Below the pieces are notes generated by a model, which had not been told where the DNA came from, ran no database searches, and was given only the letters and a program-made list of their open reading frames with translations. Source: Hyphomonadaceae bacterium UKL13-1 (GTDB lineage Bacteria; Pseudomonadota; Alphaproteobacteria; Caulobacterales; Aquidulcibacteraceae). From it: 64,000 nucleotides of DNA. A program made the position numbers and the translations under genes. The stretch is taken from the NCBI GenBank assembly GCA_001602435.1, contig CP012156.1, positions 62,001-126,000 of the forward strand, in the 5' to 3' direction. This document shows, piece by piece, positions 1-8,312 of this stretch; position 1 is the stretch's first letter; every line of letters starts with the position of its first letter.

Positions 1-221
1 GTGACGGTCAGGAGACCCTCTTTCAGCTCAATCGACAAGTCTTCGGGGCCAAAGCCCGCCACCGCCAATTCGATGCGATAGGCGTCTTCGCCAGTCTGCT
101 CGATATTGTAAGGGGGCCAGCCCGTTGCCGTATCCAAACGGGCACCGGTTTCGATCAAATGGGCCATCCGGTCAAAGCCGACGATGGTGCGATAGAGGGG
201 GGTTAAGTCGATGGTACGCAT
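1..221 (-). CDS. Small heat-shock protein Hsp20 family (3' end cut off by the window)
   Basis: The reverse strand reads from an ATG at 221 through 73 residues to the window edge without a stop. The start reads MRTIDLTPLYRTIVGFDRM, and the following stretch (PYNIEQTGEDAYRIELAVAG, then the EDLSIELKEG region) is the beginning of an alpha-crystallin domain as in IbpA/HspA proteins of alphaproteobacteria. These are ATP-independent holdases in the cytoplasm that bind unfolding proteins during heat stress. A very strong ribosome binding site (AGGAGGA, 226-232) precedes the ATG but is sequestered in the hairpin described next. The C-terminal half and the IXI motif lie outside the window, so completeness cannot be judged. 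Confidence 0.9.
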   Translation of the reverse strand, partial: MRTIDLTPLYRTIVGFDRMAHLIETGARLDTATGWPPYNIEQTGEDAYRIELAVAGFGPEDLSIELKEGLLTV

Positions 222-223
222 TT

Positions 224-269
224 TGTCCTCCTAGAAGCGACAGGTTCAACACGCGGAAAAAGGGCCGCG
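224..269 (-). promoter_or_regulatory. ROSE-like RNA thermometer in the hsp20 5' leader
   Basis: Read on the reverse strand, the leader next to the Hsp20 start folds into two hairpins. The start-proximal one (242 to 224) pairs UGUCGCUU with GGAGGACA around a CUAG loop and buries the Shine-Dalgarno sequence. Its 5' arm contains UCGCU opposite AGGA with the G unpaired, which matches the U(U/C)GCU/AGGA signature of ROSE elements. A second hairpin (269 to 252) has the perfect stem CGCGG/CCGCG. ROSE elements open on heating and allow translation of small heat-shock genes. The match is by eye; no covariance model was run. Confidence 0.75.
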
Positions 270-562
270 CACCCAGCGAATTTTCACCGTCTCACGCCGC
301 TCCCCGCTTGTCTTAAAAAGCCAAGTGGAGGGCCGCGCCCATGAGCCCGGTGGCAGTCCATGCGACCCGTTTGTCGGCGCCGCATTGACTAGTTGGGAGT
401 GGGTTTTTGACTGTGCAAGGGGCAGCTGTCCAAATTCTGACAGGAGTTTCATGTCCTTGAGGCTTGAGCCGGTAGCGTAAACTAGGATAGGCTAACGCTC
501 TTGAGTTTCGCTTTGGCTCACTTCAAAGCTGGTAGCCGGTAGTCAAAGGGAGAAAGAGGCGC
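270..562. other. Divergent intergenic region between hsp20 and the methyltransferase-like gene
   Basis: This 293-base gap should hold the promoters of two divergent genes. I could not identify a convincing sigma-70 or RpoH promoter in either direction, and no small gene with a credible ribosome binding site is visible. The short open frames crossing it have no supporting start signals. Confidence 0.5.
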
Positions 563-2539
563 ATGACATTTCGCGCTTGGGCACTCGCCGGAACTGCCAG
601 CATCATGGCGTTAAGCGGAATTGTGTCAGCCCATGCGCAAGTTCCCGACCCGCAAGTTTCGGAAAGTCAGCCGACGACCGGGCCAACCTCTGTGTTTTTG
701 CCGCCGGCTAATCCGGTTCCGCCTTTAGACGAACGTGCACGTGAAGCATTGCGTCGGGCAGTCAAGAACGACCAACGCATTGATGTTCAGCGGGATCGTT
801 GGCGCAATCCAGAGGCGACCTTACAGTTTTTCGGCGTGCGCCCGAGCGATACGGTCGTTGAGATTTGGCCAGGCCAAGGCTGGTATACGTCGATCCTTGG
901 TCCTTATTTGAAGCAGGGCGATGGCAAGCTAATTGTTGGCCACTTTGATGCAGCCGCGTCCAACTCTCAAGTTGTTCGCCAGATGGTAGATGCCTATCGC
1001 GCCCGCTTCGCTGGCGACACAGGTGTCTATGGCAATGTCAACGTGGTGCCGTTTGGTCCACGATCCATGCCAATGGCACCGCCCAATAGCGTCGATAAGG
1101 TTTTGACTTTCCGAAACATCCACAATTGGATGGCGCAAGGCTGGGCCGAGAAGGCCTTTGCCGACTTCTACACCGTCTTGAAGCCCGGCGGCATCCTTGG
1201 GATTGAAGAACATCGTGGTCGCACCGACGAGCCTCAAGACCCCTTGGCGCGCGATGGCTATGTGCGCGAGGATTATGTGATCCAATTGGCGCGTGAGGCA
1301 GGGTTTGAGTTTATCGGCGGGGCAGAGATTAATGCCAACCCTGCTGACACCAAGGACCATCCATTTGGCGTTTGGACCTTGCCGCCGGTATCGCGGACCT
1401 CGCCAATCGGCGAGAATGATGACCCGGGCTTTGATCGCAGGCGCTATGATGAGATTGGCGAAAGCGACCGCATGACCTTGCGCTTCCGCAAGCCCTTGGA
1501 TGCAACTGGTGTTGGCTTGGCTTCTTCGCGGCCAACAGCCGACCAAATTCCTGTGACCATTATTCCTGGCCCACCACCGCCACCTCGCCGTGGCCGTCGT
1601 GGGTCGCCGCCACCGCCACCACCTCCACCCCCCGTTGTGGCAGGTGTCGAAGCCAAGCCGGATGCGGCAGGGGTGGCACCTGCGCCCGACCCTAAGCCGG
1701 GGGCTGCTGTTGCGCCAACTACTGGCCTTCGCCCTGCGACCGAAGAACCTCAGGCCAAAGCGCCGTCACCGCCCGCGCCACCCCCGCCGGCCAGTCGGCG
1801 CGGGTCAAACACCAAGGCCCGCACAGCGGCGCCTGCCCCGGCTCCTAGCGCGGCCTCAGTGACAACTGATGCGGCCTCTACCAAGCCGGTCGGTGACGCA
1901 CCACCGGCTGATGCGACGCCCGATCCTGCGCCAAAGGCAGCCACTGAACCTGTGGCCACGGCTACCCCAACGCCTTTGCGTCCGCGTCAGCGCGGCGCAA
2001 CACCCGCAACGCCAAAGGCTGGTGAGCCAAGCACCGCGGCGAGTTCGACGACAGCTAAGCCCAAGTCCGGTGGCTCTGGTTCGCGCGATGCCGAAGCAAC
2101 GCCCGGGCCCAGCCCGTCCACGCGGTCACGGACGCGTTCCGGCACAGCCTCTACCCCTGCCGAGGAAACGAAAACCAAATCAGGAACGGCTGCAAGCCGA
2201 AAGAAGGCAGAAGAGGAAGCCCCGGCTACCACAAACCGTCGCAGCTCACGTCGTCCAGCCGCAGAACCCGCTGAGACCAAGGCACCTGCTAGCAAGTCTA
2301 AATCCAAGGCCAAGACAAAAGCGGCGGATACCGAAACGACGCGCCCTGCCTCGAGCCGGAACAGAAGCCGTCCTGAAACCAAGGCTGAGCCCAAAAAGAA
2401 GTCGTCAAGTACCGCGGCACCCAATAGTCGCACCAAGGCAGCGCCAAAAGCTGCCCCAAGCAAGAAGTCCGCGCCGCCTGCTAAGTCTAGTCCCAACAAG
2501 CCGGACTGGGTCGTGCCGCCGAAGAAGAAAAAAGAATAG
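563..2539 (+). CDS. Exported predicted methyltransferase (COG4798-like) with a long low-complexity Pro/Ala/Lys tail
   Basis: 658 residues. Residues 1-26 look like a Sec signal peptide ending AHA. Residues about 60-310 form a class I SAM-methyltransferase-like domain with motif I at 100-109 (EIWPGQGWYT), a KPGG turn after the fourth strand, and the family-specific ends DHPFGVWTLPP and GESDRMTLRF. From about residue 330 the protein is a low-complexity tail: proline runs with RRGRRG, then an Ala/Pro/Thr section, then a Lys/Ser/Arg-rich section ending PKKKKE. The next gene is a paralogue without the tail. The family is only a predicted methyltransferase. Export is odd because SAM is not known to be available in the periplasm, so the domain may bind another ligand. 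The polycationic tail may bind peptidoglycan or another anionic polymer; that is inference. A GGGAG ribosome binding site precedes the ATG. Confidence 0.8.
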   Translation: MTFRAWALAGTASIMALSGIVSAHAQVPDPQVSESQPTTGPTSVFLPPANPVPPLDERAREALRRAVKNDQRIDVQRDRWRNPEATLQFFGVRPSDTVVEIWPGQGWYTSILGPYLKQGDGKLIVGHFDAAASNSQVVRQMVDAYRARFAGDTGVYGNVNVVPFGPRSMPMAPPNSVDKVLTFRNIHNWMAQGWAEKAFADFYTVLKPGGILGIEEHRGRTDEPQDPLARDGYVREDYVIQLAREAGFEFIGGAEINANPADTKDHPFGVWTLPPVSRTSPIGENDDPGFDRRRYDEIGESDRMTLRFRKPLDATGVGLASSRPTADQIPVTIIPGPPPPPRRGRRGSPPPPPPPPPVVAGVEAKPDAAGVAPAPDPKPGAAVAPTTGLRPATEEPQAKAPSPPAPPPPASRRGSNTKARTAAPAPAPSAASVTTDAASTKPVGDAPPADATPDPAPKAATEPVATATPTPLRPRQRGATPATPKAGEPSTAASSTTAKPKSGGSGSRDAEATPGPSPSTRSRTRSGTASTPAEETKTKSGTAASRKKAEEEAPATTNRRSSRRPAAEPAETKAPASKSKSKAKTKAADTETTRPASSRNRSRPETKAEPKKKSSSTAAPNSRTKAAPKAAPSKKSAPPAKSSPNKPDWVVPPKKKKE

Positions 2540-2682
2540 GCACCTGGTCTCACAAGTCCGTGAATCTCGCCGTGCGGCCTCGACATTTCGGGCCGCTTAG
2601 GCGACATGGCACGCATACGATAAGCCCGACTCATGGAGCGGCGCAGGTCCCTGTGTCGCCGGTCGGTTGAAGGAGACAGATT

Positions 2683-3567
2683 ATGCGTAGTGCCCGAAAT
2701 TCCTTGCTTGCGGTCAGCGCGATCGTCATCGGTGCTTTGTGCGCCACCCCCGGCATGGCTGGAACAGCGGCGGCTAAGCCAAAGGCCGCGGCACCAGCAG
2801 CAGGTATGACTGCGCAGGCCGTCGTCGATGGTGCGTGGCGGACTCCAGAAGACCGGGCGCGTGATGGCGTTCGTCATCCCGTCGATTCCTTTGCCTTCTG
2901 GGGCATTAAGCCAAACATGACTGTGGCTGAGATCCGGCCAGGTGCGGGCTATTGGACCGATCTTTTGGCCCCTTATTTGGCCGCAGGCGGCGGTAAACTG
3001 ATCGTCACCTCTGGCGACCCTGACAAAATGAGCGATGCGCAAAAAGCCGGTCGTGACCGCTATTTGAAGCGCTACCAAGATAATCCATCCCTTTATGGCA
3101 CGTTGGAAGTTGGTGTGTTTGCTGCCAATTCGGACAAATTGCTTGCTGCACCAAATAGCGTCGATCTGATCATCAGTTCACGGAACTTCCATGGCTTTGT
3201 GTTGCAGAACATCAAGGATTATGCGCTGAAGTCCATGTATAGCGCACTGAAGCCCGGCGGGCTGGTGGCGATTGAACAGCACCGCGGTGACGCACGACGG
3301 CCACAAAATCCCGCCTCGGGCTATATTCGGCAGGACTGGGTGATCGCGCAAATGCGTCAGGCCGGTTTTGAATTTGTTGCGGCGTCTGAGCTCAACGCCA
3401 ACCCGAAGGATACCAAGGATCATCCATTCGGGGTGTGGACCTTGCCACCCACCTTGCAGACCGCGCCCAGTGGCCAGCCGGCCAATCCAAATTTCGACAA
3501 TGCCAAGTACAAGGTTATTGGCGAAAGCGACCGGATGACTCTTCTTTTCCGCAAGCCTGCCAAATAA
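2683..3567 (+). CDS. Exported predicted methyltransferase (COG4798-like), tail-less paralogue
   Basis: 294 residues with a signal peptide in about the first 26 residues (MRSARNSLLAVSAIVIGALC, cleavage near GMA). The domain aligns by eye with the preceding protein along its length: motif I EIRPGAGYWT at 83-92, ALKPGG, IEQHRGD, and a near-identical end (NPKDTKDHPFGVWTLPP, GESDRMTLLFRKP). The GAGY loop is closer to a normal SAM-binding motif I than the paralogue's GQGW. GAAGGAGA lies just upstream of the ATG. A strong terminator follows, so the two paralogues probably form one transcription unit. Substrate and reaction are unknown. Confidence 0.85.
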   Translation: MRSARNSLLAVSAIVIGALCATPGMAGTAAAKPKAAAPAAGMTAQAVVDGAWRTPEDRARDGVRHPVDSFAFWGIKPNMTVAEIRPGAGYWTDLLAPYLAAGGGKLIVTSGDPDKMSDAQKAGRDRYLKRYQDNPSLYGTLEVGVFAANSDKLLAAPNSVDLIISSRNFHGFVLQNIKDYALKSMYSALKPGGLVAIEQHRGDARRPQNPASGYIRQDWVIAQMRQAGFEFVAASELNANPKDTKDHPFGVWTLPPTLQTAPSGQPANPNFDNAKYKVIGESDRMTLLFRKPAK

Positions 3568-3583
3568 GATTACTGACCAGATG

Positions 3584-3616
3584 AGGGGCCTTCGCGATAA
3601 ACGCGGGGCCCCTTTG
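3584..3616 (+). terminator. Intrinsic terminator after the methyltransferase pair
   Basis: AGGGGCC (3584-3590) pairs with GGCCCCT (3607-3613), with a further CGCG/CGCG stem inside and a short T run after it. Confidence 0.8.
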
Positions 3617-3703
3617 CCCATTCACGCAACTTCTACTGTCTTCAATCGACGACTTACCGAAATTTAAGGTGACAGACATCTACAGCATGCGCAGGCTGTT
3701 TTG

Positions 3704-4369
3704 ATGACATTACCAGCCAACGCTACCCTTCTTGGATTTTCGCTTGCAGCACTCAGTCTGGTTTTGAGTGCCAATGCACAAACCACGTCTGGCGAAGGTG
3801 TTCGCCAGGTGCCGGTTAAAAAGCTCTTCCCCTATTATGATCTCTATCTCGGCCTGCCACCACAAGACCGTGACGGTTTCTATTTGGAATATTTGATCCA
3901 GTCCTCAGGGGCGAATGTCCGTCCACGCATGTTCTATGCTTTGGGTTCCGTACGCACGCCTGTACAAATTGATTCCAAAGGTAAAATCTTGAATATGCCA
4001 GATTTGGCTATGCTCCGACAGGGCAAGTTAGAGGTGCCCGCCTCTGCGCCGCCCGGGCGCATTGTGCTGAATTTGGAGCCAGTTGTTCCCTTGGGCCGCA
4101 CCATTCCAACAAGCGCGGTTTCTAATTCAGTGACGGACTATGCGAAAGCCATCGGGCGTGCAGGCCCACTGGCCCTAGCAATCCCGAAACTCACCGGGAT
4201 TGCGTTCAAGGGCGTCCCCGGAGGGCAGGCTGTGTTTGCAGACGGTCGGAGGGTTTCTTTGCCGATTGAAGCAGGCATTCCCGTCTTTCGGCCTAGTCAT
4301 GCGACCATGCGAGGTGCAGTCAGCCTTGAGTTTCCTGCGGTCCCAAGCCAAGCCGAGTTTGCACGCTGA
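3704..4369 (+). CDS. Exported protein of unknown function
   Basis: 221 residues from the ATG at 3704; a TTG one codon earlier is possible but not needed. The first 26 or so residues are a clear signal peptide ending ANA. The mature part has no motif I recognise; it is rich in beta-strand-like stretches (KLFPYYDLYLGLPPQDRDGF, GRIVLNLEPVVPLGR, GVPGGQAVFADGRRVSLPIE) and ends with a stretch resembling an immunoglobulin-like or barrel strand. No cysteine is seen in the mature part. It stands alone between two hairpins and its ribosome binding site is weak. Likely a periplasmic or outer-membrane-associated protein; function unknown. Confidence 0.7.
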   Translation: MTLPANATLLGFSLAALSLVLSANAQTTSGEGVRQVPVKKLFPYYDLYLGLPPQDRDGFYLEYLIQSSGANVRPRMFYALGSVRTPVQIDSKGKILNMPDLAMLRQGKLEVPASAPPGRIVLNLEPVVPLGRTIPTSAVSNSVTDYAKAIGRAGPLALAIPKLTGIAFKGVPGGQAVFADGRRVSLPIEAGIPVFRPSHATMRGAVSLEFPAVPSQAEFAR

Positions 4370-4409
4370 TCAGTCAACATAGGTACTGAACGCAAAAAAC
4401 CGCATAATT

Positions 4410-4430
4410 TAGCGAAATTGGCGCTATTTT
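4410..4430 (+). terminator. Possible weak terminator
   Basis: TAGCG (4410-4414) and CGCTA (4422-4426) form a short stem followed directly by TTTT. The stem is only five pairs, so this is tentative. Confidence 0.35.
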
Positions 4431-4515
4431 GCAGATACTGGTAACATCCATTTAACTATCTTGCGACAAAGCTTGATTAGTTTTTACCATCGGTGGATAT
4501 CCGGAACCCGATTGA

Positions 4516-5052
4516 ATGCCAGGCTTAAACTCTCTTCACGTACTGGTAGTCGATGACAATCCCCATATGCGGTCGATTGTCGTGGCGATTTTGCGTGGGG
4601 TTGGGATTGGGATCGTCAAAGAAGCCAGTGACGGCGCAGATGCGATGGAAGTCATGCGCGCGGGCGTGCCCGATATCGTCATTGTCGATTTGAACATGTT
4701 CCCGATCGACGGACTGGAATTCACGCAGATGATCCGCACCGCCGTCGATAGCCCGTTTCCCTTTGTGCCCATCATCATGATGACAGGTCATACCGAGCGC
4801 ACAAAAGTCACGGCGGCACGAGATTCAGGTGTGAATGAATTGGTGGCCAAGCCCATCTCTGCGAAAACCTTGCTCGACCGCATCGTCGCCGTCATTGATC
4901 GCCCTAGGTCGTTCGTCAAAACGGCGACCTATACCGGGCCATGTCGTCGTCGAGGCACTAGCGGCAAAGACTATGTTGGCAAGCTTCGTCGTAAGTCGGA
5001 CAATCAAGCAAAGAACGCACAAACTAACGAACCGAAAGAAGAAACAGCATGA
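4516..5052 (+). CDS. Single-domain response regulator (CheY-like receiver)
   Basis: 178 residues. Residues 8-125 are a receiver domain: the acidic pair is D13-D14, the phosphoacceptor is D58 (VDLNM), the switch Thr lies in IIMMTGHT and the conserved Lys in VAKPIS. There is no DNA-binding output domain. The C-terminal extension carries FVKTATYTGPCRRR, reminiscent of the YFGPDRR motif of a widespread alphaproteobacterial receiver subfamily, then a hydrophilic Lys-rich tail. It overlaps the next gene by four bases (ATGA), so the two are probably translationally coupled phosphorelay partners. No histidine kinase is in the window. Confidence 0.9.
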   Translation: MPGLNSLHVLVVDDNPHMRSIVVAILRGVGIGIVKEASDGADAMEVMRAGVPDIVIVDLNMFPIDGLEFTQMIRTAVDSPFPFVPIIMMTGHTERTKVTAARDSGVNELVAKPISAKTLLDRIVAVIDRPRSFVKTATYTGPCRRRGTSGKDYVGKLRRKSDNQAKNAQTNEPKEETA

Positions 5053-5528
5053 ACGCGGAGACCCCTGTAGAGCTGATTGCGCCAAGTTTCCGTCTTCAGC
5101 GGAAAATGGGTGGTCCAGCTTCGCGCATGCTGACGCCTGAAGCCTACCGAAAGGCCAATGCGGCATTGGAAGAGGTCATTCCCCCGATCGATGATGAAGT
5201 GCGTCGCTTGTTGCAGGAATTGCAAGACGCCCTGCAGGCCAAGCAAGCTGGCGGGCGCGACGTCATGTGGAATAATGCCCATGAAATTCGTGGGCTGGCT
5301 GGTACTGTCCGTAAAGTCACGTTGGGCCAGGCAGCCAATCTGATCTGTCACTACCTCAATGACACAGCCGCTGACTTCATCCCAGATCAGGGCGTGATGC
5401 AAACTATTGTCGTGGTGGCACATCAGGCCCTGCGCGAGGATGCCGACACGGATCCAATGATCAAAGTGTTGGTGCAAGATGGCGCGCGCGCCGTTCTTGC
5501 CCAGCGTCACCGCGAAGGCCGTGATTAA
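5049..5528 (+). CDS. Hpt-like histidine phosphotransfer protein
   Basis: 159 residues, mainly helical. The stretch HEIRGLAGT at 78-86 fits the Hpt signature H-x-[LI]-[KR]-G-x-A, making H78 the probable phosphorylated histidine. The start overlaps the stop of the receiver gene (ATGA), which supports a phosphotransfer pair. The N-terminal 30 residues (LIAPSFRLQRKMGG) are an extension of unknown role. Hpt families are very divergent, so the call rests on the motif, helical character and gene context. Confidence 0.7.
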   Translation: MNAETPVELIAPSFRLQRKMGGPASRMLTPEAYRKANAALEEVIPPIDDEVRRLLQELQDALQAKQAGGRDVMWNNAHEIRGLAGTVRKVTLGQAANLICHYLNDTAADFIPDQGVMQTIVVVAHQALREDADTDPMIKVLVQDGARAVLAQRHREGRD

Positions 5529-5544
5529 AAAACCGTCGCGGCGC

Positions 5545-6756
5545 TTAGCCTAAAGCAGCATTCAACGCCGCTTCCACATCCTTCACCAAGTCTGCGCTAT
5601 CCTCGATACCAACCGAGAGACGGACAAGACCGCTCGTCACGCCCAACTCGGCCTGAACTTCGGGGGCGAACGAGTAATGCGTCGTCGTGGCGGGATGAGT
5701 CGCGAGGCTCTTTGAATCGCCCAAATTGTTGGAGATATCAACAATTTGTAGCGCGTCTAGAAACGCGAAGGCCGCCTGCTTGCCGCCTTTGAGTTCAAAA
5801 GCCAGCAAGGTTCCGCCAGACTTCATTTGCCGGCTAGCGAGCGCATATTGGGGATGGTCGGTCCGGTGCGGATAGCGCACATAATTGGTCGCCGGATGGG
5901 CTGCGATAACATCGGCCAAACGTGCGGCGCTCGCACTAGCCCGCTCTACCCGCATGGAAAGCGTCTCAAGGCCCTTTAGGACGTTCCACGCCACAAAGGG
6001 CGACATGGCCGGGCCGGTATGACGCAGATAGGGGTCAATATGCTCTTCCATAAAGGCGGTTGAGCCGAGGATGGCTCCGCCCAATGTTCGCCCGGCACCA
6101 TCCATATGCTTGGTTGTGGAATAGACCACGACGTCCGCGCCTAGTTCGAACGGGCGCTGGAGAATGGGCGAGGCGAAGATGTTGTCGACAATCAGCCTCA
6201 CGCCACGAGCTTTGGCCAAGCCGGCTACCGCTGCAATGTCGCTGACGTCCAAAGTCGGATTGCTGGGGCTTTCGAGGAAGAAGGTCTTTGTGTTTGGCCG
6301 GATGGCCGCCTGCCACGCCGCAACATCGGTGGAATCGACCAGCGTAAATTCAATGCCATAGCGCGGCATGAAGGTTTCAATCACCCAACGGCAGGACGAG
6401 AAGAGGGCTTTGCCCGCCACCACGTGATCTCCTGCGCGCAAGGGGGCAAGCAAAGCGGCAGTCACCGCTGCCATGCCGCTCGCCGTTAGTCTGCAGGTCT
6501 GTGCGCCATCAATGGCGGCCAAGCGCTCTTCCAGCATCCGGTTTGTCGGGTTGGCATAACGGCCATAGAGATAGCCGGGTGCTTCGCCTTTAAAGCGGGC
6601 CTCTGCCTCACTGGCCGAGTCATAGACAAAGCCAGAGGTCAGGAAAATGGCTTCGCTGGTCTCTTTGTGCTGAGAGCGCGTCAGGCCACCGCGCACCAGA
6701 ATCGTGTCGGGACTAAGCTGTGGGTGGGCGGAAGGATCGTGGGTTTCGTCAGTCAT
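5545..6756 (-). CDS. metZ: O-succinylhomoserine sulfhydrylase
   Basis: 403 residues, a full-length member of the PLP-dependent Cys/Met metabolism family (cystathionine gamma-synthase fold). The PLP lysine lies in STTKHMDGAGR; the substrate and cofactor motifs YGRYANPTN, SGMAAV and ESPSNPTLD are all present. MetZ converts O-succinylhomoserine and sulfide to homocysteine in the cytoplasm, the direct sulfhydrylation route to methionine. Close relatives act as cystathionine gamma-synthases or lyases; the overall motif pattern and alphaproteobacterial context favour MetZ. It begins one base after the stop of ftsY and is probably co-transcribed with it. Confidence 0.85.
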   Translation of the reverse strand: MTDETHDPSAHPQLSPDTILVRGGLTRSQHKETSEAIFLTSGFVYDSASEAEARFKGEAPGYLYGRYANPTNRMLEERLAAIDGAQTCRLTASGMAAVTAALLAPLRAGDHVVAGKALFSSCRWVIETFMPRYGIEFTLVDSTDVAAWQAAIRPNTKTFFLESPSNPTLDVSDIAAVAGLAKARGVRLIVDNIFASPILQRPFELGADVVVYSTTKHMDGAGRTLGGAILGSTAFMEEHIDPYLRHTGPAMSPFVAWNVLKGLETLSMRVERASASAARLADVIAAHPATNYVRYPHRTDHPQYALASRQMKSGGTLLAFELKGGKQAAFAFLDALQIVDISNNLGDSKSLATHPATTTHYSFAPEVQAELGVTSGLVRLSVGIEDSADLVKDVEAALNAALG

Positions 6757-6757
6757 C

Positions 6758-8104
6758 TTATAAAGTCCTCAGCCCAACGAGGGCATGGGCAAATGCATCG
6801 GCGGAAAAGGGTTGTAGGTCATCGGCTTGTTCGCCCACGCCGACAAATCGGATCGGTAATTTATGTTTCTCGGTCACGGCAACCAAGACGCCGCCTTTAG
6901 CGGTGCCATCCAATTTGGTCATAACTAGGCCAGTGATACCGGCCGCATGGCGGAAGGCTTCGGTCTGAGAAATGGCATTCTGACCGACCGTGGCATCCAG
7001 CACCAACCAGGTCTCGTGTGGGGCATCGGGGTCCACCTTGCCGATCACGCGCACGACTTTGGCCAGCTCATTCATCAGTTCGGTTTTGTTTTGTAAGCGT
7101 CCAGCGGTATCGATCAGAAGGACGTCAATCCCTTCGGCCTTGGCACGGGTTAGGGCGTCAAAGGCGAGGCCAGCGGCGTCTGCGCCTGTTTCGCGGGCGA
7201 CTACGGGCACATTGGCGCGTTCTCCCCAGACTTTGAGCTGCTCTACGGCTGCGGCGCGGAAGGTATCGCCTGCAGCCAACATCACCTTGTGGCCAGCTTG
7301 GCTCAGATTATGGGCGATCTTGCCAATCGTGGTGGTCTTGCCAGAACCATTGACGCCAACAAACAAGATCACGCGCGGCCCTGTGGCACCCGCCGGTTGC
7401 TCAAAGGGTGAGCTATCGGTTTCAAACGGTCGCAAGATGGTGGCAATTTCATCCGCCAAGGCCTGCTTAATTTCTTCCGGGCTGATGTCTTTGCCAAAGC
7501 GGTCCTTTGAGATGCCAGCGCGAATGCGCGCCGATGCACTGGCTCCCAGATCGGCCGTGATTAAAAGCTCTTCCAGCTCATCCAGCGTATCTTGATCCAG
7601 CTTGGCCTTTGTGAAGACCGCTGTGACCCCTTCTGCCAAACGGGACGATGAGCGCTGTAGCCCATCGACCAATTTGTCGATGACGTCTGCAGGCATTGGC
7701 TCTGGCTCAGGCGCTGGAACCGCAATGGCATAGGTCTGACGGACTAGGCCATCAGATCCCAGTTCCTCAATCGCGAGGCTCGCCAATCCATCCAGTTTGG
7801 CCGCCAAGGGCAAGCCGCCAGCGCGCGCGGTGATGAAAACCAGCTCTCGGTCCGCCTTGGGCTCGGCCAACAAAGTGACGCGCACGGCCGTCTCATCATA
7901 ATCGGTGGTGACACCGATCACCCCCGTGATGCGAGAGGATGCCTCTTCGACGATGGGGCCGATTTCGCCTTTGAGTTTGTCGGGGTCGAAAGCCGTCGCG
8001 ACAAAGCGTGCCGCCGGCACGCCCGGGCTGCCAGCCTGAGGCTCAAGCTTAGGAGCCGTTTCGGCCTCAAGCGCCTGATTTTTCTTCTTACCCCAGCCAA
8101 ACAT
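6758..8104 (-). CDS. ftsY: Signal recognition particle receptor FtsY
   Basis: 448 residues from the ATG at 8104 (MFGWGKKKN), which has GAGGG about ten bases upstream; an in-frame ATG at 8128 is less likely. The N-terminal part is the variable acidic A domain; the NG GTPase domain carries GVNGSGKTTTIGKIAH (P-loop), DTFRAAAVEQL, LLIDTAGR and TKLDGTAKGG. FtsY docks the ribosome-nascent-chain-SRP complex at the inner membrane with reciprocal GTPase activation. Its partner Ffh is encoded at 10992-12521. It overlaps nothing and runs straight into metZ. Confidence 0.97.
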   Translation of the reverse strand: MFGWGKKKNQALEAETAPKLEPQAGSPGVPAARFVATAFDPDKLKGEIGPIVEEASSRITGVIGVTTDYDETAVRVTLLAEPKADRELVFITARAGGLPLAAKLDGLASLAIEELGSDGLVRQTYAIAVPAPEPEPMPADVIDKLVDGLQRSSSRLAEGVTAVFTKAKLDQDTLDELEELLITADLGASASARIRAGISKDRFGKDISPEEIKQALADEIATILRPFETDSSPFEQPAGATGPRVILFVGVNGSGKTTTIGKIAHNLSQAGHKVMLAAGDTFRAAAVEQLKVWGERANVPVVARETGADAAGLAFDALTRAKAEGIDVLLIDTAGRLQNKTELMNELAKVVRVIGKVDPDAPHETWLVLDATVGQNAISQTEAFRHAAGITGLVMTKLDGTAKGGVLVAVTEKHKLPIRFVGVGEQADDLQPFSADAFAHALVGLRTL

Positions 8105-8312
8105 GGCAGCAAATCCCTCTGTGGCCAAGCAGCGAAAACCCTTGTTGCGGCCTCAGCTTAGACTTAGCGGAGGCAAGAGGCAGACGGAAGACGTGAAGTG
8201 CTTTTGTTCGGCTTCACAGCACGCGTCAGACATTCTATGACATCCGGGCACGCGGCTCTTTTTCGTCTGGGCCTAGAGCTGAAGCTACTGGCCAAGAGAT
8301 GGATTTTCAAAA

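Noticed and set aside
1570..1640. CCACCG-type repeats in the methyltransferase gene as a microsatellite or CRISPR-like array
   Set aside because: They encode the proline runs of a continuous reading frame and have no constant repeat-spacer order.
1987..3078. Open frame of 363 codons on the reverse strand across the methyltransferase tail
   Set aside because: Arises from the low-complexity tail and runs across an intergenic region and a second real gene; no credible start signal or domain.
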